This document shows, piece by piece, positions 58,143-64,000 of a DNA stretch of 64,000 nt. The notes under the pieces are model-generated. The model was not told the DNA's origin. It ran no database searches and worked only from the letters and a program-made list of their open reading frames with translations. Source of the stretch: Streptomyces prunicolor NBRC 13075. Lineage in GTDB: Bacteria > Actinomycetota > Actinomycetes > Streptomycetales > Streptomycetaceae. Position 1 is the stretch's first letter. Each line of letters begins with the position of its first letter. The translations under genes were made by a program, and so were the position numbers. The DNA is taken from NCBI RefSeq assembly GCF_000367365.1, contig NZ_BARF01000014.1, positions 248,001-312,000 on the forward strand, in the 5' to 3' direction.

Positions 58143-58769
58143 ATGGTGTCGGAGGACGACCGTGCCGACGAGATCACCGGCGTGTTCCTGCACCGGCTGC
58201 CGGAGGACACCTGGTGGTGGTCGGACGAGATGTTCCGGCTGCTCGGCCACGACCCCGACGCCGTCACGCCCACCGCCAAGCTGCTGCGCGGCCACGTCCA
58301 CAGCGAGGACCAGGCCCGGCTCGACAGCGCCCTGGAACACGGCAGGACCACCGGTCTCCCCTTCAGCTGTTATATCCGTGTGGTCGGCACGCCGGACGAG
58401 GAACGCAGTGTCGTCCTGGTCGGCGACGGCCGCACCGGAGACGACGGCGAGGTGGTGGTGCTGCGTGGCTTCGCCGTCGACGTGACGACGTCGGTACGGC
58501 AGGAGGCACGGCGTACCGCCGACTCCGACATCGACCGGGCCCGCGCCTCGCAGGAGGACATCGACCTCGCGCGCGGTGTGCTCATGGCCCTCTACGGCAT
58601 CGACGCGGACATCGCGATGCGCGTCCTGCGCCGCCACTCCCAGTACGCCAACGTCAAACTCCGCACGCTGGCCCAGTCCGTGCGCGAGGCCGCGCCCACG
58701 GCACCCGGCCGGCCCCAGCACGACCTGCACCAACGGATCTCGGCGGTGCTCTACCCCGACCGCGACTGA
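58143..58769 (+). CDS. PAS-ANTAR regulator
   Basis: A 208-residue protein. The N-terminal PAS fold begins VFLHRLPEDTWWWSDEMFRL and includes LRGHVHSEDQARLDSALEHG. The C-terminal ANTAR domain is RARASQEDIDLARGVLMALY through DADIAMRVLRRHSQYANVKL. ANTAR domains bind paired hexaloop RNA hairpins and prevent termination; the PAS part may sense a ligand or redox state. It is encoded 56 bases after the Rcp1-like gene, co-directional. It may be the output of the same pathway, since the receiver has no effector domain of its own. Confidence 0.9.
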   Translation: MVSEDDRADEITGVFLHRLPEDTWWWSDEMFRLLGHDPDAVTPTAKLLRGHVHSEDQARLDSALEHGRTTGLPFSCYIRVVGTPDEERSVVLVGDGRTGDDGEVVVLRGFAVDVTTSVRQEARRTADSDIDRARASQEDIDLARGVLMALYGIDADIAMRVLRRHSQYANVKLRTLAQSVREAAPTAPGRPQHDLHQRISAVLYPDRD

Positions 58770-58882
58770 GCGGGCGTCCGAGCTCCCGGAGAGGTCGGCC
58801 GCTTGGGTGTCGCAATCTCGGGTAGGCCAACCCCATGAGCGGCGAATCACCACACTGCCGACTTCCCTGAGGTTCCGAACGC

Positions 58883-59371
58883 GTGGCACCGCACGGGGAG
58901 GCGGACCGGAAACCGGCGCGGGCGGACGGCACGGACGCCGACGCGGGCCGGATCGCCGATGCCGTGGACGGACTGGCCGAGCTGTGGACCACGGCGGCGG
59001 CCGAGGCGTCCGTACGGCTCTCCCCGCATCAACTGCGCGCGCTGCACGCCCTCCAGGCCACACCGGGCGCGAATCTGACCATGCTCGCGGAACGACTCGA
59101 CGCGGGCCTGCCCACGGTGAGCCGGCTCTGCGACCGGTTGGAGGCGGCCGGCCTGCTGCTCAGGGACGCGGCACCGCACAACCGCCGGGAAATACAACTG
59201 AGCCTCACCGCACACGGACGCGACGTGCTCGCCGAGGTGGCCGACCTCAGGTCCCGGGCGCTGACCGAGGTCGTACGCGGTATGGAACCGGACGACCGCG
59301 CGGCCCTGGAGCGCGGCCTGCGGGCGTTCGTCGAGGCGCGACGGGTTCGGGCGCCCGGCGAGAGTGGTTGA
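58883..59371 (+). CDS. MarR-family regulator, copy 1
   Basis: A 162-residue MarR protein. The winged helix is LSPHQLRALHALQATPGANL, TMLAERLDAGLPTVSRLCDR and LEAAGLLLRDAAPHNRREIQ; the wing ends LSLTAHGRDVLAEV. It is clearly paralogous to the MarR protein at 61935 (both have PTVSRLCDRLEAAG or a near match). The GTG start follows GAGG. Its TGA is directly followed by the TCA of the convergent PP2C gene (TGATCA), so the two genes abut without any spacer. Confidence 0.92.
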   Translation: MAPHGEADRKPARADGTDADAGRIADAVDGLAELWTTAAAEASVRLSPHQLRALHALQATPGANLTMLAERLDAGLPTVSRLCDRLEAAGLLLRDAAPHNRREIQLSLTAHGRDVLAEVADLRSRALTEVVRGMEPDDRAALERGLRAFVEARRVRAPGESG

Positions 59372-60556
59372 TCACGGCGTCGCGGGGTCGCGTCCGTTCC
59401 AGTCCAGGCAGACCACGGCGGCGTCGGCGGTCAGGTCAGTGCTCCCGAAGTGCTCGACCAGGCTCGTCACCACCGAGCGCGCGACCTCCTGCGGAGCCTG
59501 CGTCGTCGCCGCGTCGAGCGCCCGGCGCAGCGCCTCCTCGCCGAACAGGGCACCCTCCGGTGAACGGGCCCCGTGCACGCCGGTGCTCACCGTCACGAGC
59601 CGGTCCCCGGGTCGTACGGTGAAGATCTGCTCCTCGTAGGCGGTCTCCTCGAACATGCCGAGGGGGAGCTGTGCCTCCAGTTCGATCTGCTGCACCGTGT
59701 CGCCGCGGCGGCGGTACAGGCGGGGCGAGCCCGCGTCGACGGCGTGGACCGTGCCCGTCGCGAGGTCGAAGCGGAGCAGCAGGGTCGAGGCGTACACCTT
59801 GCCGCCGAACTGGGCGTACACGGCCTGGTCGGCAAGGCGGGCCTGGTCGGCGAGGCCGACGCCGGCCCGGCGGCCGTTGCGCAGGGCACCCACCGTGACG
59901 CTGGTGAGCAGGGAGGCGTCGATGCCGCGGCCCATGCCGTCGGTGACCGTCAGGGTGAGCCGGCTGCCGTCGGTGCTCCAGTCGAAGTTGTCGCCGCCGA
60001 CGGTGTACGCGGGTTCCAGATGGGCGCCGATCACGAACTCCGGGCGCCCGCAGCCGCGCCCCGGCAGGAGCTGCCACTGCATCTCGGCGGCGAGCGTGAG
60101 CCGTCGGGTACGGCGGGCCAGGAGGTACAGGTCGGTGTCGCGTTCCGCCGTGGCGATCTCGTGGCCCAGCGCGGTCGCGAACTCGGCGAGCGCGCGCACC
60201 CCGGCGGTGTCGGCACCGGCGGCGGGCAGCCGGGCGGAGAGGACACCGAGCCGGTCGCCGCGCACGGTGACCGGGACGTGCACGCCGGCCGTCCCGTCCT
60301 GAGACGGTTCGACGACGGGCGTCTGTACGGTGAACGCCCGTCCCGCCGGGCCGTCGTAGGCGGACAGTGGTTCGTTGGTGCCCGGCGGCGGGGCGACCGG
60401 ACGCAGTACGCGCAGGCCGTAGTCGGCGAGGAGGAGGGTGACGTCCCGGGCTCCGGCGCGGTCACCGAGCAGGCGGCGGGCCGTCTCCACCAGAGCGTTG
60501 GGCGCGGCCGACCGCAACTCGCTCTCCACAGAGGGGAACGGCTCAGAGGTGCTCAC
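59372..60556 (-). CDS. PP2C-type phosphatase paralogue 1, missing the late acidic motifs
   Basis: A 394-residue protein: an N-terminal GAF-like region (VTLLLADYGLRVLRPVAPPP, VTVRGDRLGVLSARLPAAG), then an RsbU/SpoIIE-type phosphatase domain. GGDNFDWSTDG and VTDGMGRGIDASL are intact. The later D-G motif reads VSTGVHGARS (ACC codon at 59584-59582), and the final acidic pair reads LTADAAVVCL where the paralogue has PDDDALVVCL. Metal binding is probably impaired. The GTG at 60556 is preferred, 8 bases behind GGAAGGG; a GTG at 60565 is also possible. It lies 57 bases after its paralogue's gene. Confidence 0.9.
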   Translation of the reverse strand: MSTSEPFPSVESELRSAAPNALVETARRLLGDRAGARDVTLLLADYGLRVLRPVAPPPGTNEPLSAYDGPAGRAFTVQTPVVEPSQDGTAGVHVPVTVRGDRLGVLSARLPAAGADTAGVRALAEFATALGHEIATAERDTDLYLLARRTRRLTLAAEMQWQLLPGRGCGRPEFVIGAHLEPAYTVGGDNFDWSTDGSRLTLTVTDGMGRGIDASLLTSVTVGALRNGRRAGVGLADQARLADQAVYAQFGGKVYASTLLLRFDLATGTVHAVDAGSPRLYRRRGDTVQQIELEAQLPLGMFEETAYEEQIFTVRPGDRLVTVSTGVHGARSPEGALFGEEALRRALDAATTQAPQEVARSVVTSLVEHFGSTDLTADAAVVCLDWNGRDPATP

Positions 60557-60622
60557 GGCGTTCACCCTTCCGGCTCAGTGTCTTCACACTAGCGTCACGC
60601 CGGTGGGTGCGGGGTGCGACGG

Positions 60623-61786
60623 TCACCGCCCGCGCCAGTCCAGGCACACCACCAAGGCGTCGTCGTCCGGAGTCGGCGTGCCGCGATGGCCGGTCAGCTC
60701 GCGCAGCACGGCCCGCGGCACCTCGGCGGCGGGCAGCAGCCGCGTGTGCTGGATCGCCTGCGCCAGCGCCGCGTCCCCGTACGCCTCACCCTTGGGCGAG
60801 GCCACGGCGTACACCCCGTCGCTGACGAAGAGGAGCCGGTCCCCGGGCTCGATCCGGAAGTCCTGCTCGACGTAGTCGGTCTCCTCGAACATGCCCAGCG
60901 GCAGTTGCGCGTCGAAGGCGATCCGCTCCACCACCCCGTCGCGCAGCCGCAACGTCTGCGGCGACCCGGCGTCCACCACCCGGGCCCGCCCGGTGGTGAG
61001 CTCGAAGTCGAACATCAACACGGACATGTGGCTACGGCCCCGGTAGTGCGCGTACACGGCCTGGTCCGCGAGGGCCGCCTGGTCGGCGAGGGGGATGCCC
61101 GCCCGGCGTGCGTTGCGCAGGGCGTTGACCGCGAGGTTCGTCAGGAGCGATGCCTCTATGCCCTCGCCCATGCCGTTCGAGACGTAGAGCGTGAGGTGGT
61201 CGGCCGTGGCGGACCAGTCGAAGTTGTCCCCGTGGATCGCGTACGCGGGCTCCAGCTGCGCGCCCAGGTCGAACTCGGAGCGGGAGCACGAGCGGCCGGG
61301 CAGTAGCTGCCACTGCATCTCCGCCGCCAGCGTGAGCCGGTCCTTGCGCCGGGCCCGCAGATACAGGTCGGTGTCGCGCTCGGCGACCAGCACCTCGTGC
61401 CCCAACACCTCGGCCAGCTCGGCCAGTTCGGGCAGGCACTCGCGCGCGTGGTCGCCGCCGGGCAGCGTCACCGAGAGCACGCCGAGACGGTCCCCGCGCA
61501 CGCTGATCGGCAGGTGGACGCGCACGCTGCCGTCGCCGAGGTTGCCCTCCACGAACGGTTCCTGGGCACCGAACGCCCGGCCCGCCGGGGTGTTGTGCAC
61601 GGAGACCGGCGGCAGGGCGTGCGGCAGTTCGGTCACGGGCTGCAGCACGGTCAGGCCGTAGTCGGCCATGAGCAGATCCACGGAGTCCGCCGCGTAGTGC
61701 CGACCCAGCAACTGCCCGACGACGTCGGGCAGTTCGTGGGGAGCCGCGGTACGCAGCGCCCGCTCGACAGCCATGAATCTGTTCAC
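60623..61786 (-). CDS. PP2C-type phosphatase paralogue 2, with Asn in the DG motif
   Basis: A 387-residue paralogue of the protein encoded downstream, with the same GAF-like N terminus (VDLLMADYGLTVLQPVTELP) and shared LTLAAEMQWQLLPGR linker. Its phosphatase motifs are HGDNFDWSATA, YVSNGMGEGIEASL (Asn, codon AAC at 61177-61175, where Asp is usual), LFVSDGVYAVAS and PDDDALVVCLDW. It thus keeps the acids that paralogue 1 lacks and lacks one that paralogue 1 keeps. The start is GTG 61786 or ATG 61774. It is divergent from the second MarR gene. Confidence 0.9.
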   Translation of the reverse strand: MNRFMAVERALRTAAPHELPDVVGQLLGRHYAADSVDLLMADYGLTVLQPVTELPHALPPVSVHNTPAGRAFGAQEPFVEGNLGDGSVRVHLPISVRGDRLGVLSVTLPGGDHARECLPELAELAEVLGHEVLVAERDTDLYLRARRKDRLTLAAEMQWQLLPGRSCSRSEFDLGAQLEPAYAIHGDNFDWSATADHLTLYVSNGMGEGIEASLLTNLAVNALRNARRAGIPLADQAALADQAVYAHYRGRSHMSVLMFDFELTTGRARVVDAGSPQTLRLRDGVVERIAFDAQLPLGMFEETDYVEQDFRIEPGDRLLFVSDGVYAVASPKGEAYGDAALAQAIQHTRLLPAAEVPRAVLRELTGHRGTPTPDDDALVVCLDWRGR

Positions 61787-61934
61787 GATCGTAGGTATGC
61801 CAATCTCTCACCCGAGGCACGCGTCGCCCGCTCTGCGGTGGGCCGTACGGCCCTCGCGCCGCGTGTCGTCTCGTCCATCCGTGTCCGTTGCGCGTGCCTA
61901 GTAGGCTGGGGCCCGTCCCTGTGCCTGCGAGAGT

Positions 61935-62420
61935 GTGACCGTGACGTCCTTCCACCCCCGCCCCGAACCCGACGAGGTCGCGCGCGTCACCTCTACGGCC
62001 GCGGAACTGCTGGAAGTCCTGTGGGGGCGTGCCTCGACGGCGCCCGCGTCCGCCTCGCAGCTGCGGGTCCTGTTCATCCTGGAACACCACGAGGGCATCA
62101 ACCTGCGCACCCTCGCCGACCACCTCGCCTCGACCCCGCCGTCGACCAGCCGGCTGTGCGACCGTCTGCAGGCCGCCGGGTTCGTCGACCGCGAGGTGAG
62201 CCCCACGGACCGGCGCGAGGTGCGCCTGTACCTCAGCAGCCTGGGGCGGTCCTTCTTGTCGGACCTGCGGGCCCGGCGCGAGGAGGCGCTCGGGGCGGTG
62301 CTGGCGCAGATGCCGGCCGCCGGGCGCAGCGCGCTGCTCACCGGCCTTGAGGCGTTCTGCGCGGTGGCCGCGGAGCAGATACACGACCACGGCGGCTCCT
62401 CCGGCAGCCGTACTGCCTGA
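61935..62420 (+). CDS. MarR-family regulator, copy 2
   Basis: A 161-residue MarR protein with winged helix ASQLRVLFILEHHEGINLRT, LADHLASTPPSTSRLCDRLQ and AAGFVDREVSPTDRREVRLY, and an alpha-helical dimerisation end (LEAFCAVAAEQIHDHGGSSG). It is divergent from PP2C paralogue 2 with 148 bases between, so it probably controls the phosphatase pair. GTG codons at 61935 and 61941 are possible starts; a TAGGCT box lies about 30 bases upstream. A terminator hairpin follows the stop. Confidence 0.91.
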   Translation: MTVTSFHPRPEPDEVARVTSTAAELLEVLWGRASTAPASASQLRVLFILEHHEGINLRTLADHLASTPPSTSRLCDRLQAAGFVDREVSPTDRREVRLYLSSLGRSFLSDLRARREEALGAVLAQMPAAGRSALLTGLEAFCAVAAEQIHDHGGSSGSRTA

Positions 62421-62431
62421 CCGAGCCGCCC

Positions 62432-62456
62432 GACAGCCGCCCGGTCGGCGGCTGTC
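62432..62456 (+). terminator. Terminator hairpin after MarR copy 2
   Basis: GACAGCCGCC (62432-62441) pairs perfectly with GGCGGCTGTC (62447-62456) around a 5-base loop, 12 bases after the stop codon. The stem is followed by TGCTGTTCG rather than a full T-tract. Confidence 0.75.
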
Positions 62457-62640
62457 TGCTGTTCGTGGCCGGTGCACGGAGTGGCCCCCGCCGACCGGGA
62501 CATCCCAGATCCTTCCCCCTGCTGCGACAACACCCGCTACTTTCTTGCCTCATGGCCATAGTTGTCAAACGGCAAGTTTCGCGGTTGGCGGTGCCGACGT
62601 GCGGTCGAGCGGGGGAAGTTCGGTGCAGGTTGGGGGCCGG

Positions 62641-63213
62641 TCAGCCGAGTTCGGCGCCCTTCGCGGCCGCCTCGGACTCGGAGTGCGCGTCACTGGTGGC
62701 AAGCGTGCCGCCGGCGCTCTCCAGGTGCGCCCGCACGAACCACTGGAACTGCTCCAGGTCGCGCAGCTGCCCGATCAGCAGGTCCTCGGTGGCGGGGTCG
62801 ATGTCGCCCGCCTCCTTGATCCCGGCGCGGACGTCCTCGATCAACCCCGTGTAGACGAGGTTGAGCGCGCCGAGGTGGGCGATGGCGTCGGCCCGGCCGA
62901 TCGAGTAGTCGTCCCAGGTGCGCTCGGCGACCAGCGTGCCCGGGGTGCCCGGCGCGACTCCGCCCAGTGCGGCGATGCGCTCGGCCACGTCGTCGGCCAT
63001 CTCGCGCACCCGGTCGACCTGCGGGTCGATCATCTCGTGCACGGCGATGAAGTGCGGCCCGACGACGTTCCAGTGCACGTGCTTCAACGTCAGGTGGAGA
63101 TCGTTCAGCGAGTGGAGCCGCAGCCGCAGCACGCCGATCAGCCGGCCCGCGGCCTCGCGCTGGATGCCGGGAACGGTGTACTTCGGGGTCAGGTCCTTGA
63201 TCTCCTCGGTCAT
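62641..63213 (-). CDS. dps: Dps-family DNA-binding ferritin-like protein
   Basis: A 190-residue Dps protein. The inter-subunit ferroxidase residues are visible in HVHWNVVGPHFIAVHEMIDP and VDRVREMADDVAERI (His, His, Asp and Glu), near residues 44-79. Twelve subunits form a cage that stores iron and binds DNA during oxidative or osmotic stress. The N-terminal extension (MTEEIKDLTPKYTVPGIQRE) and the C-terminal tail ending in SEAAAKGAELG are longer than in E. coli, as in Streptomyces Dps proteins. GAGGTG precedes the ATG. Its class is a frequent target of SigB-type sigma factors. Confidence 0.94.
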   Translation of the reverse strand: MTEEIKDLTPKYTVPGIQREAAGRLIGVLRLRLHSLNDLHLTLKHVHWNVVGPHFIAVHEMIDPQVDRVREMADDVAERIAALGGVAPGTPGTLVAERTWDDYSIGRADAIAHLGALNLVYTGLIEDVRAGIKEAGDIDPATEDLLIGQLRDLEQFQWFVRAHLESAGGTLATSDAHSESEAAAKGAELG

Positions 63214-63310
63214 GGTTCACCTCAGGTCATTCGGTAGGGCGTGCGGTTCCTTACCTGGTCACGGGTGCCCCGGTGCGGCGAGGTCAGACATCCCGTCCTT
63301 GAGCGATACG

Positions 63311-64000
63311 TCACGATTGGCCCGAGTGCCCTCCGCCGGGCAGCAGATCCTGGATCTTCGCCTTGAACCCCTGCCTGAGCACGGCGGCGCGATCGCTGTC
63401 GCCCTTGAGCACGGAGGACGCGGCGGCCTCGATCTGCTCCAGGGTGGAGTGCGGCGGGATCGGCGGTACGGCGGGGTCGGTCACGAAGTCCAGCACGCAC
63501 GGCCGGTCGGCGGCCAGCGCGCTCTCCCAGGCGCCGGTCACCTCGTCCGGCTTCTCCACCCGGATGCCGGTCAGGCCGAGAGAGCGGGCGAAGTCGGCGT
63601 AGGCGACGTCCGGGATCGACTGCGAGGGCAGGAACTGCGGTGCGCCCTCCAGGCCGCGCATCTCCCAAGTCACCTGATTCAGATCCCGGTTGTTGAGCAC
63701 GGCGACGATGAGCCGCGGATCGGCCCATTCCTGCCAGTACTTGGCGACGGTGATCAGCTCGGCCATGCCGTTCATCTGCATCGCCCCGTCCCCGACGAGC
63801 GCGATGGCCGGCCGGTCACCGTGCGCGAACTTCGCACCGATGGCATACGGCACCCCCGCACCCATCGAGGCGAGCGTCCCCGACAGCGAGCCGCGCATCG
63901 CACCCCTCAACTTCAGGTGCCGGGCATACCAGTTGGCGGCCGAACCGGAGTCGGCGGACAGGATCACGTCGTCCGGGAGCAGACCACTGAGCGCGTGCAC
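63311..64000 (-). CDS. Thiamine-diphosphate enzyme, C-terminal part (pyruvate oxidase/acetolactate synthase type)
   Basis: The gene runs off the right edge; 229 C-terminal residues are present. The ThDP-binding motif begins LVGDGAMQMNGMAELITVAK and ends NNRDLNQVTWEMR (G-D-G...N-N). ADSGSAANWYARHL and SLSGTLASMGAGVPYAIGAK match the middle-to-C-terminal junction of this superfamily. NRDLNQVTWEMR is closer to pyruvate:quinone oxidoreductase-like enzymes than to biosynthetic acetolactate synthase. The missing N terminus prevents a firm choice. It is co-directional with dps but separated from it by 97 bases. Confidence 0.88.
   Translation of the reverse strand: MHALSGLLPDDVILSADSGSAANWYARHLKLRGAMRGSLSGTLASMGAGVPYAIGAKFAHGDRPAIALVGDGAMQMNGMAELITVAKYWQEWADPRLIVAVLNNRDLNQVTWEMRGLEGAPQFLPSQSIPDVAYADFARSLGLTGIRVEKPDEVTGAWESALAADRPCVLDFVTDPAVPPIPPHSTLEQIEAAASSVLKGDSDRAAVLRQGFKAKIQDLLPGGGHSGQS

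Noticed and set aside
49646..62420. Anti-sigma kinase (RsbW type) within the signalling block
   Set aside because: I searched for a short HATPase protein beside the STAS, PP2C and sigma genes and found none; the only HATPase is in the sensor kinase.

Overview
The window is very GC-rich DNA with dense, short-spaced genes, frequent GTG (and one TTG) starts and many 4-base start/stop overlaps. The gene families point to an actinobacterium, almost certainly Streptomyces or a close relative: an AfsA-type butyrolactone enzyme beside a TetR-type receptor, a DUF6479 protein, an ECF41 sigma factor, an MmyB-like XRE regulator, a large LAL regulator, ANTAR proteins, and a sugar ABC importer with no ATPase of its own. 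I see no rRNA, tRNA, CRISPR array, insertion sequence, attachment site or origin.

Layout. (1) 1-8750, minus strand: a long catabolic operon (aldolase/NAL-type lyase, polar amino-acid ABC importer, three-part flavin/iron-sulfur amino-acid dehydrogenase, AtzF-C-like protein, hydantoinase, NTF2-like protein). A divergent LacI regulator (9006-10043) and two matching operators face it. (2) 10.1-15.7 kb: a secreted protein; AlaX-type tRNA editing protein, XRE-cupin regulator and threonine aldolase; a frameshifted glutamate decarboxylase; a hot-dog thioesterase. (3) 16-24 kb: a fructan (levan/inulin/sucrose) unit with a LacI regulator, an intracellular GH32, two permeases, a Tat-type binding protein and an exported GH32. 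A 65-bp minisatellite separates the convergent lacI and GH32 genes and forms the ends of both proteins. (4) 24-31.6 kb: sirtuin, EF-hand protein, a hydrolase remnant, PucR-type regulator, CocE/NonD hydrolase, a large nested hairpin, quinone oxidoreductase, SnoaL-like protein and LysR regulator.

(5) 31.7-33.5 kb: divergent AfsA-like synthase and TetR-type receptor. (6) 33.5-43.3 kb: SDRs, Tat-exported metallo-beta-lactamase-fold enzyme, methyltransferase, LAL regulator, two paralogous HSL-type esterases, TMEM175-like channel and cupin. One palindromic operator occurs upstream of the first SDR and again upstream of the first esterase, so part of this block probably forms a regulon. (7) 43.3-49.6 kb: XRE and MerR regulators (the MerR gene with a 19-bp-spacer promoter), an ECF41 sigma factor with its carboxymuconolactone-decarboxylase partner, DUF6479, stand-alone LigD-type polymerase domain, Ppx/GppA.

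(8) 49.6-62.4 kb: a dense signalling block: STAS-ANTAR fusion, winged-helix regulator, LysE exporter, phosphoesterase, ABATE regulator, SigB/F-type sigma factor, receiver-PP2C phosphatase, CHASE3 histidine kinase, Rcp1-like receiver, PAS-ANTAR protein, and two MarR/PP2C pairs. Several members have lost residues the canonical chemistry needs. The STAS domain has Ala at the usual phospho-Ser. One PP2C paralogue has Asn for the Asp of its DG motif, while its sister has lost the later DG and DD acids. This set of complementary defects is the strongest candidate here for an undescribed system. (9) 62.6-64 kb: Dps and the C-terminal part of a thiamine-diphosphate enzyme cut by the window edge.
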